This document shows positions 52,601 to 60,885 of a stretch of 64,000 nt of DNA, piece after piece (position 1 is the stretch's first letter; the number at the start of each line of letters is the position of its first letter). Source of the stretch: Kluyvera sp036759925 (GTDB lineage Bacteria; Pseudomonadota; Gammaproteobacteria; Enterobacterales; Enterobacteriaceae); NCBI RefSeq assembly GCF_036759925.1, contig NZ_JAPKIB010000004.1:1-64000 (forward strand), read 5' to 3'. The notes beneath the pieces were generated by a model. The model was given only the letters and a program-made list of their open reading frames with translations, was not told the DNA's origin and made no database searches. Made by a program: the position numbers and the translations under genes.

Positions 52601-54062
52601 CACCCATTGAGCCGACCGCTTCCTGGCCATTTTCACCGAGTACGCGGATAACGGAATCCAGCTCTTCGGCGCTGTAGTTAAACTGTTTCTGGTAGCTGGC
52701 GAGGGTATCGTCGTCCAGCTCGCGGCTGCCAACGCGGTCGTCCGCCAGATCTTCGAACGGCACCAGGCGGCGAACGTTCTTCTCCATCCACTCTTTGTAC
52801 GGGTGGCGGCTTTTCAGATCGTTGTCGGTTTCGGCCGAGTGCAGAATGCGGCCGCTGCGGGTGTCGATAACCATCAGCTCGCCCGGGCCTACGCGGCCTT
52901 TTTCAACCACTTCGTCAGGCTGGTAATCCCAGATACCGACTTCAGAGGCGCAGGTGATGAGCTTGTCTTTGGTGATGACGTAGCGCGCGGGACGCAGACC
53001 GTTACGGTCGAGGTTACAGGCAGCGTAGCGACCGTCAGACATGACGATACCTGCCGGGCCGTCCCACGGTTCCATGTGCATGGAGTTAAAGTCGAAGAAT
53101 GAACGCAGGTCCGGGTCCATATCTGGGTTGTTCTGCCAGGCCGGTGGTACCAGCAGACGCATGGCGCGGATGATGTCCATCCCGCCCGCCAGCAGCAGCT
53201 CAAGCATGTTATCCATGGAGCTGGAGTCGGAGCCGGTTTCGTTAACAAACGGCGCAGCGTCGTGCAGATCCGGAATCAGTGGGGTCTGGAACTTATAGGT
53301 ACGCGCACGTGCCCACTGGCGGTTACCGGTGATGGTGTTGATTTCGCCGTTGTGCGCCAGATAGCGGAACGGCTGAGCCAGCGGCCAGCGTGGCACGGTG
53401 TTAGTGGAGAAGCGCTGGTGGAACAGGCAGATGGCTGATTCCAGGCGCAGGTCCGCTAGGTCCAGGTAGAAGCGCGGCAAATCCGCCGGCATACACAGAC
53501 CTTTATAGATATTGACCAGGTTCGACAGGCTACAAACGTAGAAGTCTTTATCTTCCTGGAGGCGCTTTTCGATACGACGACGCGCGATAAACAGGCGGCG
53601 TTCCATATCGCGTGGGCGCCAGCCCGCAGGGGCGTTTACAAAAATTTGTTCAATGCGAGGCAGAGAGGAGAGGGCGATCTCACCCAATACGCCTTCGTTG
53701 GTTGGCACATCGCGCCAGCCGACGATAGACAGGGTTTCACGCTGCAGTTCTTCTTCTACAACACGGCGAGATGCCGCAGCTCGTTCAGGATCTTTATTCA
53801 GGAACAGCATCCCAACGGCATAGTTTTTCGCTAAGCGCCAGCCGCGCTCTTCGGCGACGATGCGAAAGAAACGGTCAGGTTTTTGCAGCAGCAGACCACA
53901 ACCGTCACCGGTTTTACCGTCGGCGAGAATCGCGCCACGGTGCTGCATTCGGGCCAGTGCGTGTATCGCGGTACGCACTACCTTGTGGCTAGGTTCGCCT
54001 TCTATGTGGGCGATCAGGCCGAAACCACAGTTATCCCTCTCAAGGGATTTATCGTACAACAT
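49602..54062 (-). CDS. gltB: Glutamate synthase [NADPH] large subunit
   Basis: A 1486-residue iron-sulfur flavoprotein that makes two glutamates from glutamine and 2-oxoglutarate. The first 11 residues are a propeptide. Cys12 in ERDNCGFGL is the N-terminal nucleophile of the glutaminase domain. The FMN-binding synthase domain (about 780-1200) has SGEGGEDPARYG, AGYDGGTGASPLSS and a 3Fe-4S motif CHLNNCATGV-like segment. The C-terminal beta-helix domain contains repeated Gly-rich turns. The ATG at 54062 is preceded by GGGGAGG. In E. coli it is Lrp-activated. Confidence 0.98.
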   Translation of the reverse strand: MLYDKSLERDNCGFGLIAHIEGEPSHKVVRTAIHALARMQHRGAILADGKTGDGCGLLLQKPDRFFRIVAEERGWRLAKNYAVGMLFLNKDPERAAASRRVVEEELQRETLSIVGWRDVPTNEGVLGEIALSSLPRIEQIFVNAPAGWRPRDMERRLFIARRRIEKRLQEDKDFYVCSLSNLVNIYKGLCMPADLPRFYLDLADLRLESAICLFHQRFSTNTVPRWPLAQPFRYLAHNGEINTITGNRQWARARTYKFQTPLIPDLHDAAPFVNETGSDSSSMDNMLELLLAGGMDIIRAMRLLVPPAWQNNPDMDPDLRSFFDFNSMHMEPWDGPAGIVMSDGRYAACNLDRNGLRPARYVITKDKLITCASEVGIWDYQPDEVVEKGRVGPGELMVIDTRSGRILHSAETDNDLKSRHPYKEWMEKNVRRLVPFEDLADDRVGSRELDDDTLASYQKQFNYSAEELDSVIRVLGENGQEAVGSMGDDTPFAVLSSQPRIIYDYFRQQFAQVTNPPIDPLREAHVMSLATSIGREMNVFCEAEGQAHRLSFKSPILLYSDFNQLTTMKEEHYRADTLDITFDVTETNLEETVKALCDKAEQMVRNGTVLLVLSDRNIAKNRLPVPAPMAVGAIQTRLVDKSLRCDANIIVETASARDPHHFAVLLGFGATAIYPYLAYETLGRLIDTHAIEKDYRTVMLNYRNGINKGLYKIMSKMGISTIASYRCSKLFEAVGLHDDVVDNCFQGVVSRIGGASFDDFQQDLLNLSKRAWLARKPLEQGGLLKYVHGGEYHAYNPDVVRTLQQAVQSGEYSDYKEYAELVNNRPAATLRDLLAISPNGETVNLADVEPASDLFKRFDTAAMSIGALSPEAHEALAEAMNSIGGNSNSGEGGEDPARYGTNKVSRIKQVASGRFGVTPAYLVNADVIQIKVAQGAKPGEGGQLPGDKVTPYIAKLRYSVPGVTLISPPPHHDIYSIEDLAQLIFDLKQVNPKAMISVKLVSEPGVGTIATGVAKAYADLITIAGYDGGTGASPLSSVKYAGCPWELGLVETQQALVANGLRHKIRLQVDGGLKTGVDIIKAAILGAESFGFGTGPMVALGCKYLRICHLNNCATGVATQDEKLRKNHYHGLPFKVTNYFEFIAREVRELMAELGVTRLVDLIGRTDLLKELDGFTAKQQKLELSRLLETAEPHPGKALYCTENNPPFDNGVLNAQLLQQAKPFVDERQSKTFWFDIRNTDRSVGASLSGYIAQTHGDQGLAADPIKAHFSGTAGQSFGVWNAGGVELYLTGDANDYVGKGMAGGLLAIRPPVGSSFRSHEASIIGNTCLYGATGGRLYAAGRAGERFGVRNSGAITVVEGIGDNGCEYMTGGIVCVLGKTGVNFGAGMTGGFAYVLDEDGDFRKRVNPELVEVLDVDTLAIHEEHLRGLITEHVQLTGSSRGEEILAHWETYSAKFALVKPKSSDVKALLGHRSRSAAELRVQAQ

Positions 54063-54154
54063 ATCAGTGAACCTCCCCAGGCTCTACGGGACGCCCCCTT
54101 AATCGATTGCGCGCAAGGCACAGCAAGAGCATGGCGACGGGGTATGGCATTCAT
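54014..54154 (-). CDS. Possible short upstream reading frame overlapping the gltB start
   Basis: ATG at 54154 opens a 46-codon frame (MNAIPRRHALAVP...) that is out of frame with gltB, crosses the gltB ATG and stops within it. The PRRHAL..VP core resembles what I remember as the extended N-terminus once annotated for E. coli GltB. Here a stop codon upstream of 54062 rules out any in-frame extension. It has only a poor ribosome binding site and may not be translated. Confidence 0.2.
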   Translation of the reverse strand: MNAIPRRHALAVPCAQSIKGASRRAWGGSLICCTINPLRGITVVSA

Positions 54155-54747
54155 CTGCCTAACCTCGCATTCGCCCTCTTTTATCCTTTTCGCGTAGGTC
54201 GCACAAGTTTGAGGACTTGCTTAAGAGGGAATCTCAATTACTGCATAAATATGATGAGCAGACTGCTCATCCAGAAAGCTTCCAGCGGATGCCCAACTTA
54301 TCGGGAATCGATACATAGGTCAAATGGCAATCTTATTTATACAGAAATGTGCTATGGAGCATTTAAGATAATGATATATAAGAAAAATGTGTCATTTTTG
54401 GTTAGCGTTAAGCGTGCTGAATGGGATTAGCTAGTGTGATCTGTCTCACTATCTGAAAGCGCTGTTTTAATCGTCATGCACTGTTTATATCACGATAAGT
54501 AGCATTTAATGCTGGCATGGAGTGTAGGGGTATAGGATCACTCTGTTTTTCAACGGCAGATAGATTTTTGCAAATTAGCCGCTGAACATAAGTAAAAATA
54601 ATCTATATGGCTGTGAATGAAATTGCAGTTATTTTGATTGGTTATGCAATGAGGTAAAAGGTCTACATGACGATTGATCCAGGTCATCGCCGATCGAGAC
54701 TAAAAATGGCAGGCTTGGCCCCTTTCTTCAGGCCGGTCTATCAGATT
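54155..54747. promoter_or_regulatory. gltB-yhcC divergent control region
   Basis: A region of about 590 bases between the gltB leader and yhcC. In E. coli the gltBDF promoter lies far upstream with Lrp and IHF sites spread over some 250 bases, and the A+T-rich part at 54290-54660 fits this. I cannot place Lrp sites. A start codon with AAAAGG five bases before it (54667) opens an N-terminally longer yhcC frame. Confidence 0.5.
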
Positions 54748-55671
54748 ATGCAGTTACAAAAATTAGTCAATATGTTTGGTGGGGATCTTACGCGTCGTTA
54801 CGGCGAAAAGGTTCATAAACTGACGCTGCATGGTGGATTTAGCTGTCCCAACCGCGATGGCACCATCGGCCGCGGTGGCTGCACGTTCTGCAATGTGGCC
54901 TCGTTTGCCGATGAAGAGCAGCAACATAAGTCGATTGCCGAGCAGCTGGCGCACCAGGCGAACCTGGTGAATCGCGCAAAACGCTACCTGGCCTACTTTC
55001 AGGCCTATACCAGTACCTTTGCCGAAGTGCAGGTGCTGCGTTCGATGTACCAGCAGGCCATCAGTCAGGCAAATATCGTCGGGCTGTGCGTCGGCACGCG
55101 CCCGGACTGCGTACCGGAGGCGGTGCTTGACCTGTTGAGTGAATACCACGAGCAGGGCTATGAAGTGTGGCTGGAGCTTGGCCTGCAAACGGCACACGAT
55201 AAAACGCTGCACCGTATTAACCGCGGCCATGATTTTGCCTGCTATCAGAACACCACCCGTCTGGCGCGCGAACGCGGCCTGAAGGTGTGCAGCCACCTGA
55301 TTGTCGGCCTGCCGGGCGAAGGGCAGCGCGAATGTCTGGAGACGCTTGAGCAGGTCGTTGAGACGGGTGTCGACGGGATTAAGCTGCATCCGCTACATAT
55401 TGTCACCGGCAGCATCATGGCGAAAGCCTGGGAAGCCGGGCGTCTGAACGGGATTGCGTTGGACGACTATACGGTCACCGCGGGCGAGATGATTCGCCAT
55501 ACGCCGCCGGAGGTGATTTATCACCGCATTTCTGCCAGCGCACGTCGCCCGACGCTGCTGGCTCCGCTGTGGTGTGAGAACCGCTGGACCGGGATGGTGG
55601 AGCTGGATAAATACCTGAATGAGCACGGCGTGCAGGGCTCAGCGTTGGGCCAGCCGTGGGTGCAGCCATAG
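54748..55671 (+). CDS. yhcC: Radical SAM protein YhcC (TIGR01212 family)
   Basis: A 307-residue radical SAM protein. The cluster motif CxxxxxxxCxxC is CPNRDGTIGRGGCTFC at about 33-48, a spacing typical of this subfamily. SHLIVGLPGEGQRE follows. The physiological reaction is not established. I chose the ATG at 54748 (MQLQKLVNMFGGDL), which matches E. coli; an in-frame ATG at 54667 has a better ribosome binding site and would add 27 residues. It lies upstream of arcB on the same strand. Confidence 0.92.
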   Translation: MQLQKLVNMFGGDLTRRYGEKVHKLTLHGGFSCPNRDGTIGRGGCTFCNVASFADEEQQHKSIAEQLAHQANLVNRAKRYLAYFQAYTSTFAEVQVLRSMYQQAISQANIVGLCVGTRPDCVPEAVLDLLSEYHEQGYEVWLELGLQTAHDKTLHRINRGHDFACYQNTTRLARERGLKVCSHLIVGLPGEGQRECLETLEQVVETGVDGIKLHPLHIVTGSIMAKAWEAGRLNGIALDDYTVTAGEMIRHTPPEVIYHRISASARRPTLLAPLWCENRWTGMVELDKYLNEHGVQGSALGQPWVQP

Positions 55672-55696
55672 CGCTGCGGCAGCCTACAACAGCCGT

Positions 55697-55725
55697 GTAG
55701 CCCGGCCAAGCGCAGCGCCGCCGGG
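55697..55725. repeat. Single REP-like unit
   Basis: GTAGCCCGGCCAAGCGCAGCG...CCGCCGGG between yhcC and arcB is one copy of the repeat family seen at 33597-33625, with a few substitutions. Confidence 0.78.
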
Positions 55726-55834
55726 AAGGCTCCCGAGCCCAATTAGTAGATAATCCCCGCATTTTTCTCACAACCTACCGCGCTACGCTCAGAATTGGGT
55801 ATGATTGAACGACGTTGTCGTTAAGGAATCCCTT

Positions 55835-58174
55835 ATGAAGCAAATCCGTATGCTGGCGCAGTATTACGTCGACCTGATGATGAAGCTGGGTCTGGTACGT
55901 TTCTCATTACTGTTGGCGCTGGCGCTGGTGGTGCTGGCCATTGTGGTGCAGATGGCAGTGACCATGGTGCTGCACGGTCAGGTCGAAAGCATTGATGTTA
56001 TTCGTTCTATCTTCTTCGGTTTGCTGATTACCCCCTGGGCGGTTTACTTCCTGTCGGTGGTGGTGGAACAGCTGGAAGAGTCACGACAGCGTCTCTCCCG
56101 GCTGGTGGAAAAGCTTGAAGAGATGCGCGAACGCGACCTCAAGCTGAACGTCCAGCTCAAAGACAATATCTCTCAGCTGAATCAGGAAATTAGCGACCGA
56201 GAAAAAGCTGAGGCCGAGCGTCTTGCTACGCTCGAGCAGCTGCGTATTGAGGTTCAGGAGCGTGAAGAGACGCAGATTCGCCTCGAACAGCAGTCCTCTT
56301 TCCTGCGCTCCTTCCTGGATGCCTCTCCCGATTTGGTCTTCTATCGCAATGAAGATAAAGAGTTTTCCGGCTGTAACCGGGCGATGGAACTGCTGACCGG
56401 CAAAAGCGAGAAGCAGCTGATTCACCTGCACCCGGAAGAGGTTTATGCTCCTGAGGCGGCGGCGAAAGTCATTGAAACCGATGAAAAAGTCTTCCGTCAC
56501 AACGTTTCACTCACCTACGAACAGTGGCTCGACTATCCTGATGGTCGCAAAGCCTGCTTTGAGATCCGCAAGGTGCCGTACTATGACCGCGTCGGTAAAC
56601 GTCATGGCCTGATGGGCTTTGGTCGCGATATTACCGAGCGTAAGCGCTATCAGGACGCGCTCGAGCGCGCCAGTCGCGACAAGACCACCTTTATCTCTAC
56701 CATCAGCCACGAGCTGCGTACGCCGCTAAATGGCATCGTCGGTTTAAGTCGCATCCTGCTCGACACCAACCTGACCGCCGAGCAGGAAAAATACCTGAAA
56801 ACCATCCATGTCTCGGCGGTTACGCTGGGCAATATCTTCAACGATATTATCGATATGGACAAAATGGAGCGCCGGAAAGTCCAGTTGGATAACCAGCCGG
56901 TCGATTTCACCGGTTTCCTGGCTGACCTGGAAAACCTCTCCGGCCTGCAGGCGCAGCAAAAAGGGCTGCGCTTCGTGATGGAGCCAACGCTGCCGCTGCC
57001 GCATAAGGTGATTACCGACGGCACCCGACTGCGCCAGATTCTGTGGAACCTTATCAGCAACGCCGTGAAGTTCACCCAGCAGGGGAGCGTGACGGTGCGC
57101 GTACGCTATGACGCTGGCGATATGCTTCACTTTGAGGTTGAAGACTCCGGTATCGGGATCCCGCAGGAAGAGCAGGATAAAATCTTCGCTATGTATTATC
57201 AGGTTAAAGACAGCCAGGGGGGCAAGCCTGCTACCGGCACCGGTATCGGTCTGGCGGTCTCCCGCCGTCTGGCGAAAAGCATGGGCGGTGATATTGAAGT
57301 CTCAAGCCAGGCCGGACATGGCGCCATCTTCACCCTGACGGTACATGCACCGGCGGTGGCGGAAGAGGTTGAAGACGCGTTTGAGGACGATGAGCTGCCG
57401 CTGCCGGCGCTGCACGTCCTGCTGGTGGAAGACATTGAACTGAACGTCATTGTTGCCCGCTCGGTGCTTGAGAAGCTGGGGAATAGCGTCGACGTGGCGA
57501 TGACCGGTAAGGATGCGCTGGAAATGTTCACCCCCGGTGAATATGACCTGGTGCTGCTGGATATCCAGCTGCCGGACATGACCGGGCTGGATATTTCCCG
57601 CGAGCTGACGCGTAAATACCACGCTGACGATTTACCACCGCTGGTCGCGCTGACGGCGAACGTGCTTAAAGATAAAAAAGAGTATCTGGAAGCCGGGATG
57701 GACGATGTGCTGAGTAAACCGCTCTCGGTGCCGGCCCTGACGGCGATGATCAAGAAGTTCTGGGACACCGTTGAAGACGAAGAGGAGAGTGCCGTGACGC
57801 CTGTAGAAAGCAGTAAATCGCAGCAGCTACTGGATATTCCAATGCTGGAACAGTACATCGATCTGGTTGGACCGAAGCTGATTACCGACGGTCTGGCGGT
57901 CTTCGAGAAGATGATGCCGGGCTATCTGGCGGTGCTGGAGTCGAACCTGACCGCGCGCGACCAGAAAGGCATCGTCGAGGAAGGTCATAAGATCAAAGGT
58001 GCAGCTGGCTCCGTCGGTCTGCGTCACCTGCAGCAACTGGGGCAGCAGATCCAGTCGCCGGATTTACCTGCCTGGTGGGATAACGTGGGTGAATGGGTTG
58101 AAGAGATGAAGTCTGAGTGGCAGCAGGACGTTGCGGTGCTGAAAGCGTGGGTAGCGAGCGCTGATAAAAAATGA
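55835..58174 (+). CDS. arcB: Aerobic respiration control hybrid sensor kinase ArcB
   Basis: A 779-residue tripartite sensor kinase that responds to the quinone redox state and phosphorylates ArcA. Two membrane helices at about 23-77 flank a short periplasmic loop, followed by a coiled coil and a PAS domain with redox-active cysteines in FSGCNRAM (Cys180) and GRKACFEI (Cys241). The kinase has His292 in ISHELRTPLNG, the receiver Asp576 in LLDIQLPD, and the Hpt domain His718 in EGHKIKGAAGS. The ATG at 55835 follows AAGGAA and gives about the E. coli length (778). Confidence 0.98.
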   Translation: MKQIRMLAQYYVDLMMKLGLVRFSLLLALALVVLAIVVQMAVTMVLHGQVESIDVIRSIFFGLLITPWAVYFLSVVVEQLEESRQRLSRLVEKLEEMRERDLKLNVQLKDNISQLNQEISDREKAEAERLATLEQLRIEVQEREETQIRLEQQSSFLRSFLDASPDLVFYRNEDKEFSGCNRAMELLTGKSEKQLIHLHPEEVYAPEAAAKVIETDEKVFRHNVSLTYEQWLDYPDGRKACFEIRKVPYYDRVGKRHGLMGFGRDITERKRYQDALERASRDKTTFISTISHELRTPLNGIVGLSRILLDTNLTAEQEKYLKTIHVSAVTLGNIFNDIIDMDKMERRKVQLDNQPVDFTGFLADLENLSGLQAQQKGLRFVMEPTLPLPHKVITDGTRLRQILWNLISNAVKFTQQGSVTVRVRYDAGDMLHFEVEDSGIGIPQEEQDKIFAMYYQVKDSQGGKPATGTGIGLAVSRRLAKSMGGDIEVSSQAGHGAIFTLTVHAPAVAEEVEDAFEDDELPLPALHVLLVEDIELNVIVARSVLEKLGNSVDVAMTGKDALEMFTPGEYDLVLLDIQLPDMTGLDISRELTRKYHADDLPPLVALTANVLKDKKEYLEAGMDDVLSKPLSVPALTAMIKKFWDTVEDEEESAVTPVESSKSQQLLDIPMLEQYIDLVGPKLITDGLAVFEKMMPGYLAVLESNLTARDQKGIVEEGHKIKGAAGSVGLRHLQQLGQQIQSPDLPAWWDNVGEWVEEMKSEWQQDVAVLKAWVASADKK

Positions 58175-58192
58175 CCCCGGCTTGACCGGGGT
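58174..58192 (+). terminator. Hairpin after arcB
   Basis: ACCCCGG and CCGGGGT form a seven-base stem overlapping the arcB stop region. No T run follows directly. Further downstream ACACCAG/CTGGTG at 58210-58226 and CTATTTTTTTG at 58247-58257 may complete termination. Confidence 0.5.
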
Positions 58193-58391
58193 GCGCGAAT
58201 ACTGCGCCAACACCAGGGAACTGGTGGCTGCGTCAGCTGATTAGCTCTATTTTTTTGTTTTTGACACAACCTGAAATACGATTGCACGCTCAATAAGATA
58301 GCAAAACTTAAAATGTTTGTTACGTGAATCAGTAAAATGTGTGAAGCATAACGACTTAATCAGAAATATTAATCGGCGTCAGAGAGTTAGC
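58193..58391 (+). other. Short non-coding gap where elbB is expected
   Basis: In E. coli, elbB (a glyoxalase-like DJ-1 family gene) lies between arcB and mtgA. Here about 200 bases without a gene separate them, including a small hairpin and a run of seven T. I find no remnant of elbB on either strand. Confidence 0.6.
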
Positions 58392-59120
58392 GTGAAGAAG
58401 ATGGCTTTGAGGAAGGTTGCGGGGCTAAAACAATTGTTCTGGCGACTGTTGCTGCTGCTGGCGCTTTTCTGGGGCGGTGGTATTGCCGCATTCAGTTTTC
58501 TGCCGGTTCCATTCTCCGCAGTGATGATTGAGCGTCAAATTGGCGCCTGGATGACGGGCGACTTTGGCTACGTGGCGCACTCTGATTGGGTTAGCATGGA
58601 CGCTATCTCGCCGTTTATGGGGCTGGCGGTGATCGCCGCTGAGGATCAAAAATTCCCGGACCATTGGGGTTTTGACGTCTCGGCGATTGAGAAAGCGCTG
58701 GCGCATAACGAGCGTAATGAAAACCGGATTCGCGGCGCCTCTACGTTGTCGCAGCAGACGGCGAAGAACCTGTTCCTGTGGGATGGGCGCAGCTGGGTGC
58801 GTAAAGGGCTGGAAGCCGGTCTGACGCTGGGCATGGAGACGGTCTGGAGTAAGAAGCGTATTCTGACCGTTTATCTGAATATTGCTGAGTTTGGCGACGG
58901 TATTTTTGGTGTGGAAGCGGCGTCTCAGCGCTATTTCCATAAGCCTGCGAGCAAGCTGACGATGGCGGAAGCCGCGCTGCTGGCCGCGGTGCTGCCTAAC
59001 CCAATTCGTTTTAAAGCCAATGCGCCGTCAGGGTATGTACGCAGCCGTCAGGCGTGGATTTTACGTCAGATGCGTCAGTTGGGCGGGGAAGGGTTTATGC
59101 GGGAAAATAAGCTGTATTAA
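58392..59120 (+). CDS. mtgA: Monofunctional biosynthetic peptidoglycan transglycosylase
   Basis: A 242-residue GT51-family glycosyltransferase that polymerises lipid II into glycan strands. One membrane helix at about 18-38 anchors it. The catalytic Glu is in VIAAEDQKFPDHWGFD, and GASTLSQQTAKNLFLW is the second family motif. I chose GTG at 58392, which follows an AGAGAG element and gives the exact E. coli length; an ATG three codons later and an open frame upstream are alternatives. Confidence 0.94.
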   Translation: MKKMALRKVAGLKQLFWRLLLLLALFWGGGIAAFSFLPVPFSAVMIERQIGAWMTGDFGYVAHSDWVSMDAISPFMGLAVIAAEDQKFPDHWGFDVSAIEKALAHNERNENRIRGASTLSQQTAKNLFLWDGRSWVRKGLEAGLTLGMETVWSKKRILTVYLNIAEFGDGIFGVEAASQRYFHKPASKLTMAEAALLAAVLPNPIRFKANAPSGYVRSRQAWILRQMRQLGGEGFMRENKLY

Positions 59121-59129
59121 CCGGGGGGG

Positions 59130-59184
59130 CCCGGCGTCGCTGCGCTCGGCCGGGCTACATTAAACCGGTAGCCCGGGCGGCGGA
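59130..59184. repeat. REP-like pair with a truncated second unit
   Basis: CCCGGCGTCGCTGCGCTCGG...GGGCTAC (59130-59158) is a full unit. GTAGCCCGGGCGGCGGA (59168-59184) is the start of an opposite unit that breaks off at the npr stop codon. It sits between the converging mtgA and npr genes, where E. coli has yrbL. Confidence 0.78.
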
Positions 59185-59457
59185 CTAGTCTTCGTCGAAC
59201 CCGGCATTAAACAGCGCAATCACCGCGGCCAGCGCCTCTTCTTCTTGCGGCCCGGTGGCCTCGACCTCAATCTGACGGCCTTTGGCCGAGTCCAGCATCA
59301 GCAGCGCAATGACGCTATTCGCCTCCGCTTCGGTCCCTTCATCGTTACGCAGCAGAACCTCTGCGTCGAAATTTTGCATTAACTCAAACAGCTTCATCGC
59401 CGGGCGGGCGTGCATGCCCAGCTTGTTGGTTATCTCAACGGTCTGCTTTACGGTCAT
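59185..59457 (-). CDS. ptsO: Phosphocarrier protein NPr of the nitrogen PTS
   Basis: A 90-residue HPr-like protein (NPr) that carries phosphate from EI-Ntr to EIIA-Ntr. The active His16 is in NKLGMHARPA. The system senses nitrogen state and signals to potassium transport and other targets rather than sugar uptake. It overlaps rapZ by four bases (ATGA). Confidence 0.97.
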   Translation of the reverse strand: MTVKQTVEITNKLGMHARPAMKLFELMQNFDAEVLLRNDEGTEAEANSVIALLMLDSAKGRQIEVEATGPQEEEALAAVIALFNAGFDED

Positions 59458-60308
59458 GATTTGCGTTTTTCCAGCGTCCGATGACGAGACTGCACGTTCT
59501 TGCCGCGCGAGCGGAAGTAGTCAGCCAGCTGTTCGGCAACGTAGACCGAACGGTGTTTACCGCCGGTACAACCAATCGCCACGGTCAGATAGCTACGGTT
59601 ATTGGTTTCCAGCATAGGTAACCATAGCTCAAGATAGCTGCGCGTTTGATAGATAAAGTTGTGAACTTCCGTGTGCCTGTCAAGGAACGCGGCCACCGGT
59701 TTGTCCAGGCCTGTCATCGGACGCAGCTTAGGATCCCAGTGCGGGTTCGGCAGGAAACGGACGTCGAAGACGTAGTCGGCATCAATCGGAATACCGTGCT
59801 TGAAGCCGAAAGATTCGAACACCATCGTCAGCTCGCGCTCGCGTTTGCCCAGCAGGCGAGTACGCAGCATCTCCGCCAGTTCGTGAACCGACATCTCGGA
59901 GGTATCGACGATCAGGTCAGCGCGGGAGCGCAGCGGTTCCAGCAGATTGCTCTCTTCATCAATGGCGCTTTCCAGCGACAGATTCTTACTGGAGAGAGGG
60001 TGCAGGCGGCGGGTATCGCTGTAGCGACGAATCAGGGTGTTGCGATCGGCATCAAGGAACAGCAGCTGCGGAGAGAAGTTATCCGGCAGGTTTTCCATGG
60101 CCCGCTCAAAGATTTCGGGTGATTCGGGCATGTTACGCACGTCGATGCTGACGGCGGCCGATATTTCCCGGTCGGCGAGCGTTTTTGCCAGTTCTGGCAG
60201 CAGCACGACCGGCAGGTTATCGACGCAGTAGAAACCCATGTCTTCCAGCGCGCGTAAGGCGACCGATTTTCCCGAGCCAGAGCGGCCGCTGACGATCATC
60301 AGTACCAT
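59454..60308 (-). CDS. rapZ: RNase adapter protein RapZ
   Basis: A 284-residue protein that binds glucosamine-6-phosphate and directs RNase E to the small RNA GlmZ, thereby controlling glmS and cell-wall precursor supply. The N-terminal P-loop is VSGRSGSGKS (about 6-15). The C-terminal domain has IGCTGGKHRSV and a basic tail RSRGKNVQSRHRTLEKR used for RNA binding. It lies between ptsN and npr, as in other enterobacteria. Confidence 0.98.
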   Translation of the reverse strand: MVLMIVSGRSGSGKSVALRALEDMGFYCVDNLPVVLLPELAKTLADREISAAVSIDVRNMPESPEIFERAMENLPDNFSPQLLFLDADRNTLIRRYSDTRRLHPLSSKNLSLESAIDEESNLLEPLRSRADLIVDTSEMSVHELAEMLRTRLLGKRERELTMVFESFGFKHGIPIDADYVFDVRFLPNPHWDPKLRPMTGLDKPVAAFLDRHTEVHNFIYQTRSYLELWLPMLETNNRSYLTVAIGCTGGKHRSVYVAEQLADYFRSRGKNVQSRHRTLEKRKS

Positions 60309-60341
60309 GTACCGTTTCTCCTCAGTACGATGTGATGTCCA

Positions 60342-60830
60342 TTATGCATCATCGTGAGTTTCCGTATCGGTGATGATTTGATACAGCTCTTCGTCGCTCT
60401 GCGCAGCGCGCAGACGACGGCAAATGGTTTTATCCGCCAGACGTTTTGCCACCAGGGACAGCGTGTGCAGGTGGGTTTTGGTCTGGTCTGCCGGCACCAG
60501 GAGCGCAAAGAGTAAATCGACGGGCTGATTGTCGATAGCATCAAAGGCGATCGGGGTTTCCAGCTGCACAAACACGCCAACCGCGCGCAGCGTATCCTCT
60601 TCCAGCTTGCCGTGAGGAATGGCGATACCGTTACCAATACCGGTACTCCCCATCTTCTCGCGGGTCAAAATCGCCTCAAAGACCACCTGCGGAGGCAGGC
60701 TCAGCTGTTTTGCCGCCAGTTCGCTGATGATTTCCAGCGCGCGTTTCTTACTCTGACAGTGCACAGCACTGCGGGTACATTCCTGGTTAAGGACATTGCT
60801 CAGTTGAAGAGCCGAATCGTTATTTGTCAT
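60342..60830 (-). CDS. ptsN: PTS IIA-like nitrogen regulatory protein
   Basis: A 162-residue EIIA-Ntr. The phosphorylated His is in GNGIAIPHGKLE at about residue 73. The unphosphorylated form binds and regulates potassium transporters and the KdpD kinase in E. coli. It is one residue shorter than the E. coli protein. It is part of the rpoN-hpf-ptsN-rapZ-npr cluster. Confidence 0.97.
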   Translation of the reverse strand: MTNNDSALQLSNVLNQECTRSAVHCQSKKRALEIISELAAKQLSLPPQVVFEAILTREKMGSTGIGNGIAIPHGKLEEDTLRAVGVFVQLETPIAFDAIDNQPVDLLFALLVPADQTKTHLHTLSLVAKRLADKTICRRLRAAQSDEELYQIITDTETHDDA

Positions 60831-60885
60831 AATTTCACCTAAGCATCGCCCGGTATGCGGGCATATCGGGCGACTGCTCGGACAA

